Source: an uncultured Eubacterium sp.
GTDB lineage: Bacteria; Bacillota; Clostridia; Lachnospirales; CAG-274
Length of the DNA: 64,000 nucleotides
Reading direction: 5' to 3'
NCBI GenBank assembly: GCA_900551755.1
Contig: URXK01000009.1
Location: 1-64,000, forward strand
Shown here: piece by piece, positions 6,901-16,188 of the stretch
Layout of the letters: each line of letters begins with the position of its first letter
How positions within the stretch are numbered: position 1 is the first letter of the stretch
Notes under the pieces: model-generated
Told to the model about the DNA's origin: nothing
What the model saw: only the letters and a program-made list of their open reading frames with translations
The model's database searches: none
Translations under genes and position numbers: made by a program

Positions 6901-7971
6901 TTATTCGTCAACCTTAGTTGTCCAACCCATATCGTCTTCAATCTTACCCCACTGAATACCAGTAAGAGTATTATATAATCTATGAGTTACTTCGCCGATT
7001 TCACCATTGTTAATCTTGCAAACATCATCTTCATATCTAAGTTCGCCAACAGGAGAAATAACAGCAGCAGTACCTGTACCAAATACTTCTTCAAGCTTGC
7101 CTTCCTTAGATGCTTTAATAATATCAGCAATAGCAAGTCTATCTTCAGATACAGTGTAACCCCACTTCTTTAAAAGTTCGATACAAGACATTCTTGTGAT
7201 ACCAGGTAATACAGTACCAACAGTTGGAGCAGTGTAGATAGTACCGTCAATCTTAAAGAAACAGTTCATAGAACCAACTTCTTCAACATACTTTCTTTCT
7301 ACACCATCAAGCCATAATACCTGCTCATAGCCTAAATCGTGACCCTTAACCTGAGCTGCAAGAGATGCTGCATAGTTACCACCACACTTAGTGAAACCAG
7401 TTAAACCAGGAGCTGCTCTTACATATTCGTCCTCAACATAAATCTTAACTGGGTTGATACCAGTAGAGTAGTAAGCACCAACAGGAGATGCAATAATAAT
7501 GAACTTGTATGTTTCAGCAGGTCTAACACCTAAATGAGGCTCAGTTGCAATAACAAATGGTCTTAAGTAAAGAGATGTACCTTCAGCAGATGGAACCCAA
7601 TCCTTTTCTGTTGAAACAAGTGCCTTACATGCCTGTACAAAATCCTCAACAGGTACAGCAGGTATACACATTCTCTTGTTAGTATTCATCATTCTAGCTG
7701 CGTTCTTTTCTGGTCTAAAAAGCTGAACAGAACCGTCTGGAGTTCTATAAGCCTTTAAGCCTTCAAAAGATTCCTGAGCATAGTGGAATACCATAGCAGC
7801 AGGGTCAAGAGAGAGAGGAGCATAAGCTTCAATTCTTGGGTCGTGCCAACCCTTACCTTCTGTATAATCCATAACAAACATATTGTCTGTATAGTAAATA
7901 CCAAAGCCTAAGTTATTCTGGTCAGGCTTCTGCTTTGGATTTTTTGATAAATCGTACTTAATATTAAGCAT
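6901..7971 (-). CDS. ilvE: Branched-chain amino acid aminotransferase
   Basis: A 356-residue PLP enzyme of fold type IV that transfers amino groups between glutamate and the branched-chain 2-oxo acids. The PLP lysine is K195 in TGFTKCGGNYAASLAAQ, followed by the family segment YEQVLWLDGVERKYVEEVGS and MNCFF. TVGTVLPGITRMS closes the phosphate-binding region. Length and layout match the eukaryote/Gram-positive BCAT class rather than the shorter E. coli form. AGGAAAGAGG precedes the start. It is monocistronic, with no T-box seen upstream. Its codon bias (AAG, GGT) is closer to rpsB than to neighbours, suggesting high expression. Confidence 0.95.
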   Translation of the reverse strand: MLNIKYDLSKNPKQKPDQNNLGFGIYYTDNMFVMDYTEGKGWHDPRIEAYAPLSLDPAAMVFHYAQESFEGLKAYRTPDGSVQLFRPEKNAARMMNTNKRMCIPAVPVEDFVQACKALVSTEKDWVPSAEGTSLYLRPFVIATEPHLGVRPAETYKFIIIASPVGAYYSTGINPVKIYVEDEYVRAAPGLTGFTKCGGNYAASLAAQVKGHDLGYEQVLWLDGVERKYVEEVGSMNCFFKIDGTIYTAPTVGTVLPGITRMSCIELLKKWGYTVSEDRLAIADIIKASKEGKLEEVFGTGTAAVISPVGELRYEDDVCKINNGEIGEVTHRLYNTLTGIQWGKIEDDMGWTTKVDE

Positions 7972-8077
7972 AATATTACCTCTTTCCTAAATTATTATTT
8001 ATCCTAAATTATATATCTTTTTCCAAAAAAATTCAATATATTTTTTTAAAAACTAAATCTTTAAAGTTATTATAGTA

Positions 8078-9037
8078 TTAAACTAGGTTATATCCTATAT
8101 TGTTAATATGATTTTTAAGCTGTTGCAGGCTTTCTGGCTGTTTTTTCTTATTTTGTTTTATTATATTTGAATGGTTACAAATATTGTACATTATAACATT
8201 TACTCCATATAATATGGCGTCCTCTCTTGTGTTTTTAAATAAGCCTAAGGGTGATGATATAAGAGCATTTGGCAAAAGTATTCGCATTATAGCTATTACT
8301 CTCAATGTAATATCTATGTTGCACACCTTGCTGTCTTGAAATACTGTGTCTTTTTCAGGTATAAATGGTCTTATTTCTATTATTTCTGGCTCGTAATCGT
8401 ATACATATAGTATATCATCAGCTAAATTGTCTGTAGTTTGATAAGGAGAGCCTACCATAATGCCACAACCAGCTTTAAAGCCAATTTGTTTTATATTTTT
8501 TAAGCAGTTTAATCGAGTAAATAGACTCATTTCTTCTGGGTGTAGCTTTGCATAATGTTCAAGTGTGCAGGTTTTGTGACGGAGCAAATAACTGTCTGCA
8601 CCTGCATTGTAAAAACTTTTGTATGCGTCGTAGCTTCTTTCACCAATAGAAAGGGTGAGGGTAGTTTGTGGAAATTTATGCTTTATAGCTTTTATTATCT
8701 CTACTATTTTTCCATTGCTATAAAAGCCATCATCACCACCTTGAAGCAAAATTGAATTAAGTCCTAGGTCAGTGGATTTTTGGCAATAATTTAATATTTC
8801 ATCGGTATCAAGTCTGTATCTTTGAATTGTTGTGTTGCTTTTCATTAAATTGCAGTAGTAACAATCGTTTTTGCAGTGATTGGTAAAGTTAATTTGGCTT
8901 TTAATAAATATGTTGTTGTTATAAGTTGACAAAGAAATCCCTCTTGCCTTGTCTTTTAAAAAGGGGTCATATTTATCTGTTTGAAGTATTTGTTTGAGAT
9001 TGTCTTTGTTTAGTAAAATATCTGTTGTAAATTCCAT
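8078..9037 (-). CDS. hydE: [FeFe]-hydrogenase maturase HydE-like radical SAM protein
   Basis: A 319-residue radical SAM enzyme. The cluster-binding CX3CX2C motif is NHCKNDCYYC, followed by RYRLDTDEIL, LQGGDD, SIGERSYDAY and GADSYLLRHKTCTLEHYAKL. GCGIMVGSPYQTTDNLADDI and RPFIPEKDT match HydE closely. HydE helps build the di-iron subcluster of the H-cluster. The start at 9037 (MEFTTDILL) has AAGG upstream; the open frame runs to 9220, but that part is repeat sequence. It is a little shorter than typical HydE, ending soon after VNVIMYN. No hydrogenase or HydF/HydG lies in the window. Confidence 0.85.
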   Translation of the reverse strand: MEFTTDILLNKDNLKQILQTDKYDPFLKDKARGISLSTYNNNIFIKSQINFTNHCKNDCYYCNLMKSNTTIQRYRLDTDEILNYCQKSTDLGLNSILLQGGDDGFYSNGKIVEIIKAIKHKFPQTTLTLSIGERSYDAYKSFYNAGADSYLLRHKTCTLEHYAKLHPEEMSLFTRLNCLKNIKQIGFKAGCGIMVGSPYQTTDNLADDILYVYDYEPEIIEIRPFIPEKDTVFQDSKVCNIDITLRVIAIMRILLPNALISSPLGLFKNTREDAILYGVNVIMYNICNHSNIIKQNKKKQPESLQQLKNHINNIGYNLV

Positions 9038-9104
9038 AATATACCTTAAAAGGAACGGGGTGACCGTTCCTTTGTGATTGTTTTTATAAATTATTGTTTG
9101 TTTT

Positions 9105-9171
9105 GGAAACCCTTCCGTCAACCTCCGGTTGCCACCTTCCCTATGAGGGAAGGTGAATGGTGTTGTCCTAC
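9105..9171. repeat. Dispersed repeat A, copy 1
   Basis: A 67-base unit starting GGAAACCCTTCCGTCAACC and ending CCTACA. It contains a strong inverted repeat (CCTTCC...GGAAGG), and a near-identical copy is at 9442-9508. It is palindromic and non-coding; probably a small non-autonomous mobile or REP-like element. Confidence 0.8.
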
Positions 9172-9210
9172 ATATTGTATGGGTGATTAGATATTTGTAA
9201 CAGTTACATC

Positions 9211-9234
9211 GGGCGAACACTGTTCGCCCCTACA
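9211..9234. repeat. Short palindromic repeat
   Basis: GGGCGAACA and TGTTCGCCC form a nearly perfect palindrome ending CCTACA. A related element (GGGGCGAGCA ATGCTCG) is at 9398-9421. Confidence 0.7.
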
Positions 9235-9328
9235 AATAACCTGTTCATAATAGTTACAAGTACAACTAAAAATTAACCACCTAGCTCCACTTGTAGGGGA
9301 GCTGTCACGAAGTGACTGAGGGGTTTCT
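9231..9328. repeat. Dispersed repeat B, copy 1
   Basis: A 98-base unit running from TACAAATAACCTGTTC to GACTGAGGGGTTTCTATT. It contains two nested palindromes, AGCTCC...GGAGCT and GTCAC-GAA-GTGAC. A second copy is at 9506-9603 and a degenerate partial copy near 15837-15884. Confidence 0.8.
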
Positions 9329-9335
9329 ATTTTTA

Positions 9336-9386
9336 GGTAATAAGTAATAGGTAATGGGTAATAAGTAATAAGTAATAAGTAGTAGT
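9336..9386. repeat. Short tandem repeat (GTAATAA-like)
   Basis: About seven imperfect 7-base units of GTAATAA/GTAATGG. There are no spacers, so it is not a CRISPR array. It lies between the two copies of repeat B. Confidence 0.75.
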
Positions 9387-9397
9387 TACTCTTTGCT

Positions 9398-9421
9398 TGT
9401 AGGGGCGAGCAATGCTCGTCC
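9398..9421. repeat. Short palindromic repeat, second variant
   Basis: TGTAGGGGCGAGCA followed by ATGCTCGTCC, related in sequence and palindromic design to 9211-9234 but in inverse orientation. Confidence 0.65.
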
Positions 9422-9441
9422 TTAGTTATATAGATAATATT

Positions 9442-9508
9442 GGAAACCCTTCCGTCAACCTTCGGTTGCCACCTTCCCTATGAGGGAAGGTAAATGGTAT
9501 TGCCCTAC
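9442..9508. repeat. Dispersed repeat A, copy 2
   Basis: A copy of 9105-9171 with a handful of substitutions, several of which look compensatory in the CCTTCC...GGAAGG stem. It runs directly into repeat B copy 2. Confidence 0.8.
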
Positions 9509-9603
9509 AAATAACCTGTTCATAATAGTTACAAGTATAGCTAAAAATTAACCATTCAGCTCCACTTGTAGGGGAGCTGTCACGAAGTGACTGAGGGGTT
9601 TCC
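9506..9603. repeat. Dispersed repeat B, copy 2
   Basis: A near-identical copy of 9231-9328, ending 12 bases before the gltX stop codon. Together the repeats fill nearly all of the 577-base spacer between hydE and gltX; no gene or promoter was found there. Confidence 0.8.
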
Positions 9604-9614
9604 ATTACATACCA

Positions 9615-11060
9615 TTACTTACTAAGTAATTCAATACCCTTATTTATTCTATCAATAGTATCCTCTTTACCTAAAAGTTCAGCAAGTTCGCTTGCACCAC
9701 AAGGAGAAGTTGGCTCACCAGAAAGGGCCGTTCTAACAGGCCAGAACATTTGACCATTTTTAATACCCATTTCCTTTATTAATTCGCACATTTTAGAGTA
9801 AATAGTGTCATTATTCCAATCAGCAGTATCAATAGCCTCAATTACAGGAAGAACAGCCTTTAAATTATCAATGCACATTTCTTCAGTAGTTTTCATTTTC
9901 TTATGAATATAAAGGTCAGTTGAATATTCTGGAAGATTATCAATAAAATCAACCATATTAGCAATATCCTTTGATGTACCAATTCTTGACTGAACATACT
10001 TTGCTACCTTTTTAAGGTCAATATCAGTTCTCTTAATAGCTTCCTTTAACTCAGGCTCAACCCAGTTATAGAAATCATCAAAGTCCATTTTCTTAATATA
10101 TTCGCCATTCATCCAAGTAAGCTTTTCAATGTCAAATATAGCAGGTGACTTTGAAAGACCCTTAATGTCAAATTCCTTAATAAGCTCGTCAATAGTAAAT
10201 ATTTCCTGATTGCCAGCAGGTGACCAACCTAAAAGAGCTATATAATTAACAATAGCATCTGGTAAATATCCCTTAGCAACTAAGTCTTGGAATGATGCGT
10301 CACCATTTCTCTTAGATAACTTGCTGTGCTTATCTTTCATAACAGCAGGAAGGTGAACATACTTAGGAATTTCCCAACCAAAAGCCTCGTATAAAAGGTT
10401 GTACTTAGGTGTAGATGAAAGGTACTCAGCACCTCTTACTACATGAGTAATATTCATAGCGTGGTCATCAATAACATTAGCAAAGTTATAAGTAGGGAAA
10501 CCGTCAGACTTAATTAAAATCTGGTCCTCAAGCTCTGCATTGTCAACAGTAATATCACCATAAACTTCATCGTGGAATGTAGTTTTGCCATCTCTAATCT
10601 TTTGTCTAATTACATAAGGCACACCATTTTTAAGATTTTCTTCGATTTCTTCCTTAGAAAGGTGTAAACAATGTCTGTCATACTTAACAATAGCCTCGTG
10701 GCTTGTTTCAGTCTTAAGAGAGTCTAATCTATCCTTAGTACAGAAGCAGTAATAAGCCTCGCCTTTTTCAACTAATTCAAGAGCATACTTAATATAGTCA
10801 TTTTTTCTTTCACTCTGAATATAAGGACCGTAGTCACCACCAACATCAGGACCTTCATCGTGTGGCATCTTAGCCATTTCAAGAGTTTTATATATAATAT
10901 CTGTTGCACCTTCAACAAATCTTTCCTGGTCAGTATCTTCTATTCTTAATATAAAAGAACCTCCCTGACTTTTAGCAATAAGAAACTCGTAAAGAGCTGT
11001 TCTTAAGTTACCAATATGCATATAGCCTGTTGGGCTTGGTGCAAATCTTGTTCTTACCAT
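9615..11060 (-). CDS. gltX: Glutamyl-tRNA synthetase
   Basis: A 481-residue class I aminoacyl-tRNA synthetase that charges tRNA-Glu (and possibly tRNA-Gln for transamidation). The HIGH-type motif is HIGN at residues 15-18 in [18 protein letters not shown], the KMSKS-type motif is KLSKR, and the helical anticodon-binding domain follows. AGGAGG at about 11073 precedes the ATG and lies inside the 3' end of the upstream membrane-protein gene, two bases away, so the two form an operon. Length is normal. Confidence 0.96.
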   Translation of the reverse strand: MVRTRFAPSPTGYMHIGNLRTALYEFLIAKSQGGSFILRIEDTDQERFVEGATDIIYKTLEMAKMPHDEGPDVGGDYGPYIQSERKNDYIKYALELVEKGEAYYCFCTKDRLDSLKTETSHEAIVKYDRHCLHLSKEEIEENLKNGVPYVIRQKIRDGKTTFHDEVYGDITVDNAELEDQILIKSDGFPTYNFANVIDDHAMNITHVVRGAEYLSSTPKYNLLYEAFGWEIPKYVHLPAVMKDKHSKLSKRNGDASFQDLVAKGYLPDAIVNYIALLGWSPAGNQEIFTIDELIKEFDIKGLSKSPAIFDIEKLTWMNGEYIKKMDFDDFYNWVEPELKEAIKRTDIDLKKVAKYVQSRIGTSKDIANMVDFIDNLPEYSTDLYIHKKMKTTEEMCIDNLKAVLPVIEAIDTADWNNDTIYSKMCELIKEMGIKNGQMFWPVRTALSGEPTSPCGASELAELLGKEDTIDRINKGIELLSK

Positions 11061-11062
11061 TT

Positions 11063-11554
11063 CTAGTTTTCCTCCTTAGATGTATTAGTAGTATCAGTAA
11101 CACTAGAGTTACTGCCATTGTTATTTGCATAATTTCTTGCTGCAGTAAGCTTAGTTTTAATAGAAACAAGCTTTTCTTGCAAACCAGTAAAGTTTGCACT
11201 TTTTCCGCCTAGACCAGCAGCATAATTTTGGTCTTTAACGGCAACAAAGTCGCCAACATAAGTAAGCATACAATCGGCAATATATGCTTTGAGTACAGGA
11301 CTTTTGGCATTATTAATATTTGTTATGTAATCATTAAGATTATCAGTTTCTTCATCAGTTGCACCAACTGACTTAAACACACTTTGACATACTTTAACAG
11401 CAGAGTCAACTGTTGAAAGCATATTATCGTCATAAGAAGCATAAATAGCGTCAGTTTGTTTTTTGTTTTGCATACCGTAAACAAAGCCAACAACTGTAAT
11501 AAGTACCAAAATACCAATTATAATAGTAAATATTGTTTTTGCTTTTTTGTCCAT
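11063..11554 (-). CDS. Membrane-anchored LemA-like protein
   Basis: A 163-residue protein with one N-terminal membrane helix (about residues 8-28) and an exported, mainly helical domain, ending in a Ser/Thr/Asn-rich tail. The layout (anchor, then helices with spaced aromatic residues) recalls LemA proteins, but the conserved motifs are weak, so this is tentative. AGAGG precedes the ATG and a TTGACA-17-TAAAAT promoter lies upstream. It is co-transcribed with gltX, though no functional tie is apparent. Confidence 0.6.
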   Translation of the reverse strand: MDKKAKTIFTIIIGILVLITVVGFVYGMQNKKQTDAIYASYDDNMLSTVDSAVKVCQSVFKSVGATDEETDNLNDYITNINNAKSPVLKAYIADCMLTYVGDFVAVKDQNYAAGLGGKSANFTGLQEKLVSIKTKLTAARNYANNNGSNSSVTDTTNTSKEEN

Positions 11555-11599
11555 AATTTTTCCTCTTTATATAATAAATATTCCGATATTACTTTAAAC

Positions 11600-11628
11600 A
11601 TTTTACAACAAATAGGGAAGAATGTCAA
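11600..11628 (-). promoter_or_regulatory. Promoter of the 11554-9615 operon
   Basis: Minus strand TTGACA (11628-11623), 17 bases, TAAAAT (11605-11600). Confidence 0.75.
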
Positions 11629-11647
11629 TTCATATTGAATGTAGATA

Positions 11648-11676
11648 TTTTCAAATTAATTAATTTATGCTATACT
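11648..11676 (+). promoter_or_regulatory. Probable moxR promoter
   Basis: TTTTCA (11648-11653), 17 bases, TATACT (11671-11676), about 34 bases before the moxR start. The -35 element is weak. Confidence 0.45.
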
Positions 11677-11709
11677 GAAAATATATGTATTATAACAAAG
11701 GAGAAAACT

Positions 11710-12630
11710 ATGAATAAATTAAAATCAATCGTAGATGAAATAAGCAAAGTAGTAATAGGAAAGGAAGAAGTTATTAAGACATTAGTTGTGTCAATAACTG
11801 CTGGTGGTCATATTCTTCTTGAAGATATACCTGGTGTAGGTAAAACAACATTAGCTCTTGCATTGTCTAAAACATTAGGTCTTAAATATAGCAGAGTTCA
11901 GTTTACTCCAGATGTTATGCCTAGTGATATTGTTGGCTTTAATATGTATAATCAAAAAAGCCAAAGTTTTGAATATGTTCAAGGTGCTGGCATTTGCAAC
12001 TTGTTTTTGGCTGATGAAATAAATAGAACATCATCAAAGACACAATCAGCATTGTTAGAGCTTATGGAGGAGGGCAAATACACTGTTGAGGGTATCACAA
12101 GAGATTTGCCAAAGCCTTTTATAACTATTGCAACTCAAAATCCTTTTGGTTCTGCTGGTACACAAAGACTTCCTCAATCTCAAATTGAAAGATTTACTGT
12201 TAGAGTATCAATGGGCTATCCTTCACCAGAGTCTGAAATTGAAATTTTAAAAGGTTCAAAAAGCAACAAACTTGATGTTTTAAATAATATTATTTCTTCT
12301 AATGAGCTTTTAGAATATCAAAAAATGGCTGAAAATACTTTTGTTAAGGATAATATTTATGCTTATATTGTTGACATTGTAAATGCTACTAGAAATAACC
12401 CTTATGTATCAATTGGTATTAGCCCCAGAGGTAGTATTGCTATATTAAAAATGGCTAAAGCTAATGCAGTATTTAATGATAGGGATTATGTTATACAAGA
12501 AGATGTGCTTGATACTATAGAGGCAACAGCAGCTCACCGAATAGAATTAAGTTCAGAGGCTATGGCAAAGGGTTTGACAGAAAAACAAGTTATTAACGAT
12601 ATTGTTGGCAATGTTAAATTAAAGGGTTGA
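11710..12630 (+). CDS. MoxR-family AAA+ ATPase
   Basis: A 306-residue AAA+ ATPase. Walker A is GVGKTT (42-47), Walker B is LFLADEINRTSSKTQSALLE, and the MoxR signature TQNPFGSAGTQRLPQSQIERF follows. The start at 11710 follows AAGGAG; the frame open upstream to 11635 has no ribosome site. MoxR proteins act as chaperone-like ATPases with VWA or DUF58 partners; here it is followed by DUF58 and a transglutaminase-like membrane protein, the standard three-gene operon. The spacing of 5 bases to the next gene points to one transcript. Confidence 0.92.
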   Translation: MNKLKSIVDEISKVVIGKEEVIKTLVVSITAGGHILLEDIPGVGKTTLALALSKTLGLKYSRVQFTPDVMPSDIVGFNMYNQKSQSFEYVQGAGICNLFLADEINRTSSKTQSALLELMEEGKYTVEGITRDLPKPFITIATQNPFGSAGTQRLPQSQIERFTVRVSMGYPSPESEIEILKGSKSNKLDVLNNIISSNELLEYQKMAENTFVKDNIYAYIVDIVNATRNNPYVSIGISPRGSIAILKMAKANAVFNDRDYVIQEDVLDTIEATAAHRIELSSEAMAKGLTEKQVINDIVGNVKLKG

Positions 12631-12635
12631 TAAAT

Positions 12636-13610
12636 ATGAGAATATTTAAAATTATAAGTCTTGCAATTGCTTTTGCTTTTCTTGTTTATATGGCTATATT
12701 TTTTAATAGTTATTATGCTTTAGTTGGAGCTTTTGCTTTAATATTGGTTTTTGCTTTTGATATTGTTCTATTTTTTATACCTTTTGGTGAAATATCAGTG
12801 GATATTGTTGCTAATAGTGCAAAATATGTTAAGGGCGAAAAAGCTACAATTGAATTAGCTATAAAAAATAAGAGATTATTGCCTATTTCAGTTTGTAAAT
12901 TTGATGTTGGTATTAAAAATAATTTTTATACTAAAAACAATGTAAAAATAAATACAACTTTGCCTATTTTTAAGGCGAAAAAAATATACATACCTTTGGA
13001 ATTAACCAAATCTGGCACAGTTAAAATAAGTGTTGATAAAGTTGAATATAGTGACCTTTTGGGTTTGTTGAAAAAATATCAAAATGTTGATATAGTCTAT
13101 TCAATAATAGTAATGCCTAAAAATGATAGTGTTATAAATGTTAAATGTGGCACTTTCCAATCTGATGAATTGCCTGCTGTCAATGAATATTTAAGCAATA
13201 ATGGTGATGTTAGAGGCTATAAGGAATATTCAATAGGTGATAGAAATAATAATATTAATTGGAAGTTATATTCAAGAACAAATACTTTATATGTAAAGGA
13301 ATTTGAAAGAACTAGTGCTGATGAGTCTGTTATACTTATGGATATGTATATAAATAATTTGGATAAGGCTATTGATATAATTTATAACATTGATTACAGA
13401 AATAATTGTTTTACATTATTGTGGTTGCCTTGTGGCAATGAAGAATTTGAAAGTGCTTATATTTCAGATAAAGAGTCAATGAATAATGCTATATATAGGA
13501 TATTTAATTCTGCACCAGATGTATTACCTAATAGGGGATTAATTGAGTATAAAAGGTTATATAAAGAAAGTAAAATAATGTATGTAAGTGATAAAATGGA
13601 GTTATTATGA
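12636..13610 (+). CDS. DUF58 membrane protein
   Basis: A 324-residue protein with two N-terminal membrane helices (about 5-25 and 30-50), then a beta-rich region and the DUF58 signature GYKEYSIGDRNNNINWKLYS followed by LYVKEFERT. DUF58 proteins resemble VWA domains and partner MoxR ATPases. The ATG at 12636 is chosen because a GGG-rich site precedes it; TTG at 12627 would overlap the moxR stop. Its stop overlaps the next ATG (ATGA), so translation is coupled. Confidence 0.88.
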   Translation: MRIFKIISLAIAFAFLVYMAIFFNSYYALVGAFALILVFAFDIVLFFIPFGEISVDIVANSAKYVKGEKATIELAIKNKRLLPISVCKFDVGIKNNFYTKNNVKINTTLPIFKAKKIYIPLELTKSGTVKISVDKVEYSDLLGLLKKYQNVDIVYSIIVMPKNDSVINVKCGTFQSDELPAVNEYLSNNGDVRGYKEYSIGDRNNNINWKLYSRTNTLYVKEFERTSADESVILMDMYINNLDKAIDIIYNIDYRNNCFTLLWLPCGNEEFESAYISDKESMNNAIYRIFNSAPDVLPNRGLIEYKRLYKESKIMYVSDKMELL

Positions 13611-15730
13611 CAACAGATAAAACTGCTGAATACGGTGTTAAAATATTTGCACCCTATTCAAAATTAAGAGGAGATATTATACTATTAATTTTCAAAAGTA
13701 TTTTGTGTAGTATTTCTTCAATAATGATTTTTAGTTTAATATTTAAAGGCTTTAATATTCAGTGTGACTATGGCTTAATGTATAGAATTATTTTTATATC
13801 TGTAGTTATACTGTCTATTTTGCAAATCAATACAATTGTATATGGAATTGGTTGCTGTTTTGCTGTATTTGGAATTTTTAAATATATTTCATCAAATACT
13901 GAAGTGTTAAAAAACGGCATTAAAGCTATTATTAATCAATGCTATGGCATTATATCGGCTACACTTAATTTGCCTCAAACTAATGGCTTTGATAATATTA
14001 TAGGCGACTTAAATAGTATTGTTAATAGTGTTATGATAATTATTGCTATTGTTATTTCTTTAATTATGGTAACAATTTTTATTAAGTTTAATTCTAAAAT
14101 ACTTTATGGGGTGCTTATTGGCTTAATATTTGCTGTATTATCTTTTTTTAATTGTGATATTAGTTATTTTAATAGCTTAATTGTTGTATTTTCTTTTGGT
14201 ATATTGTGTATTTTAAATTTAAGCAAAGGTAAATCATTTAGCTTAAATATTTTAAAAAAGAATAAAACAAAAATTGATTTTAATTATGCTTATCAATTAA
14301 TTATTTATGGTTTAGTAGTTTTTGTGTTTGTTTTTTTAATTACAGGCGTATTTTATACTAATGAAAAATTTGAAAATAAATTCGATACTCAATATAGTGA
14401 TAACATAAAATTTACAGCTAGGGATATTGCTGTTATGAAGTATGCAGAATATAAGAAATTTTCATCAATAGATAATGTTGATTTAGGTCAATTAAGCTAT
14501 TCATCTTATGTTAAACCTAATTTTAAATCTAATGTTTTTTCATTTGTAACTAAGCCTATAACAAGTGGCAGACTGTATTTTGCTAATTTTATAGGTGGAG
14601 ATTATCAATATAGGCTTAATAATTGGACTAAGTCTACAGATGACAATAGTGTAATGATTAATGCTTTAGAAAAAAGTGGGGCAAAGGCTAAAGATTATGA
14701 GGTAAGGTGCGGAAGTGATACTTGTTTTTATCCTGCTTACTCTAAATATAGTGAATATAAATATAATGAAAAAAATAAAATGAATATTACAGCTTATGAT
14801 TATAGAAAAGTAAGCATAAATGATGAAAATTATAACAATTTTGTTAATGAAAATTACTTGAATATACCTAGTGAAAATAAAACTGTAATTGAAGAAATAT
14901 GTAAAAAGCAAGGTTTTAGTAGCACCGATAATAACATTGATGAAAAATTAAAAGAGTATTTTAAAAACAATTTTCAATATTCAGCAGAAAATGATATTTT
15001 GCCTTATGGTAAGGATTTTGTTAATTATTTTCTTGAGGAGTCAAAAAAAGGAAATTTTATACAATACTCATCTGCTCTTACATTGATATATAGAAATTTA
15101 GGCATACCGGCTAGGTATGTAAGTGGTTATGCTGTTGATGCTGAACAGACTCTTGCTGGTAATAATGCTGGTGGTGGAAAAACAAATACTGCTGTTAAAA
15201 AGGGCAATCTTTATAGTTGGGTTGAAGTATATAACAAGGATACTGGCTGGAGAATTGTGGATTTATCCATTTCGCCATCTTTTAAGGAATTAAGTGAAAA
15301 ATATGATAATTCTGAAAATTCATATACACCTAATACTAGCATTAAAAATTATTTTAGAACTGTAGATAAACAAAAATATTCACCTAAAAACATTGCCTTT
15401 GCGGGCTTAAACATTGTGTTAAAATTGCTAGTTTGGACTTTAATTGTTTTAGTTATAGCAATTAGTTTAGCTTTGTTAAGTGTATATGTTTATAAAAGAG
15501 TTGTTTATGCTAAAAGTGATAATGCCAAAAAAGCCTATATTTTAATGGAAAGATTGAATAAAAAATATAAAATAAATGCTTTAAGCTATAGGGATATGAT
15601 AAAAAAACTTCCAGAAAAGTATGGCAATGATAAAGCAGTTGAAATTGTAAACCTTGCTGAAAGGTGTATTTTTGCTAATAATGTTACTGATGATGATATT
15701 AAAAAATTAGAAAGGCTTATTAAGTTGTAA
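13607..15730 (+). CDS. Transglutaminase-like membrane protein lacking catalytic Cys and His
   Basis: A 707-residue protein with the TgpA-type layout: five or six N-terminal membrane helices (about 20-240), an extracytoplasmic transglutaminase-like core (about 440-560, GIPARYVSGYAVD), another helix (about 598-622) and a cytoplasmic C-terminal DUF4129-like tail. The catalytic positions are unusual. The Cys expected in the GxCxxxA segment is F484 (GNFIQYSSAL) and the His expected before AW is Y536 (LYSWVEVY); only D552 (RIVDLSIS) remains. It is probably a non-enzymatic relative that binds peptide or cell-wall substrates. It is coupled to DUF58 by an ATGA overlap. Confidence 0.85.
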   Translation: MTTDKTAEYGVKIFAPYSKLRGDIILLIFKSILCSISSIMIFSLIFKGFNIQCDYGLMYRIIFISVVILSILQINTIVYGIGCCFAVFGIFKYISSNTEVLKNGIKAIINQCYGIISATLNLPQTNGFDNIIGDLNSIVNSVMIIIAIVISLIMVTIFIKFNSKILYGVLIGLIFAVLSFFNCDISYFNSLIVVFSFGILCILNLSKGKSFSLNILKKNKTKIDFNYAYQLIIYGLVVFVFVFLITGVFYTNEKFENKFDTQYSDNIKFTARDIAVMKYAEYKKFSSIDNVDLGQLSYSSYVKPNFKSNVFSFVTKPITSGRLYFANFIGGDYQYRLNNWTKSTDDNSVMINALEKSGAKAKDYEVRCGSDTCFYPAYSKYSEYKYNEKNKMNITAYDYRKVSINDENYNNFVNENYLNIPSENKTVIEEICKKQGFSSTDNNIDEKLKEYFKNNFQYSAENDILPYGKDFVNYFLEESKKGNFIQYSSALTLIYRNLGIPARYVSGYAVDAEQTLAGNNAGGGKTNTAVKKGNLYSWVEVYNKDTGWRIVDLSISPSFKELSEKYDNSENSYTPNTSIKNYFRTVDKQKYSPKNIAFAGLNIVLKLLVWTLIVLVIAISLALLSVYVYKRVVYAKSDNAKKAYILMERLNKKYKINALSYRDMIKKLPEKYGNDKAVEIVNLAERCIFANNVTDDDIKKLERLIKL

Positions 15731-15752
15731 GCTATGTAAAATCTTATTTTTG

Positions 15753-15784
15753 AGGAGTTATTACACAAAAGTGTGGTAACTCCT
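15753..15784 (+). terminator. Hairpin after the MoxR operon
   Basis: AGGAGTTA...ACAC pairs with GTGT...TAACTCCT with two internal mismatches. It lacks a good T-run, so termination is only probable. Confidence 0.45.
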
Positions 15785-15836
15785 ATTAAAAATCAACTAG
15801 TAAATAAATATGTTAATTAAAAAACGATTACCACAT

Positions 15837-15884
15837 AGCTCCACTTGTAGGTAAGCTGTCAGTTTGAGTTGGCTGGTTTCTATT
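15837..15884. repeat. Degenerate copy of dispersed repeat B
   Basis: It begins AGCTCCACTTGTAGG like the copies at 9231-9328 and 9506-9603 and ends with TGGTTTCTATT, but the GTCAC-GTGAC palindrome has decayed. It shows the repeat is scattered, not local. Confidence 0.65.
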
Positions 15885-15900
15885 AAAAACTATAATTTAC

Positions 15901-15929
15901 TTGACATTTTTAACATTTAAGTATAAAAT
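15901..15929 (+). promoter_or_regulatory. Promoter of the cysE T-box operon
   Basis: TTGACA (15901-15906), 17 bases, TAAAAT (15924-15929), about 25 bases before the conserved T-box region. Confidence 0.7.
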
Positions 15930-15949
15930 ACATATATTGATATAAAGGC

Positions 15950-16173
15950 AATGACGAAAAGAGTAATCTATACTAACCTTTCAGAGAGGGGCACAGGTGC
16001 TGAAAGTGACCTAAGGTGAATATTGATGAAGTGCATTTCTGAGCCGACAGGTGAAATAGCAGTAGTCTGTTCCGTATAAGCTGCGTTAAGGCTTTAAAGT
16101 GCCGTTTTTTAACGGAATTAGAGTGGAACCACGGGCTTATCGTCTCTATCAGATGATAGCTCTTATTTTTTTG
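15950..16173 (+). promoter_or_regulatory. T-box riboswitch, cysteine-specific
   Basis: A T-box leader that reads the charging state of tRNA-Cys. Stem I begins near AATGACGAAAAGAGTA; the specifier codon is TGC at 16032-16034 in GAAGTGCATTTCTGAGC. The T-box AGTGGAACCACGGG includes TGGA at 16124-16127, complementary to the UCCA end expected of tRNA-Cys (U73). A terminator follows (GGGCTTATCGTCT pairing with AGATGATAGCTC, then TTTTTTT at 16166-16172). The downstream genes make O-acetylserine and charge tRNA-Cys, so specifier and operon agree. Confidence 0.92.
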
Positions 16174-16188
16174 TAATGGAGTGAGTAT

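Noticed and set aside
9038..9220. N-terminal extension of hydE
   Set aside because: The extra codons are repeat sequence; the start at 9037 has a ribosome site and matches HydE length.
9336..9386. CRISPR-like array
   Set aside because: Units are 7 bases and contiguous, with no unique spacers and no cas genes.
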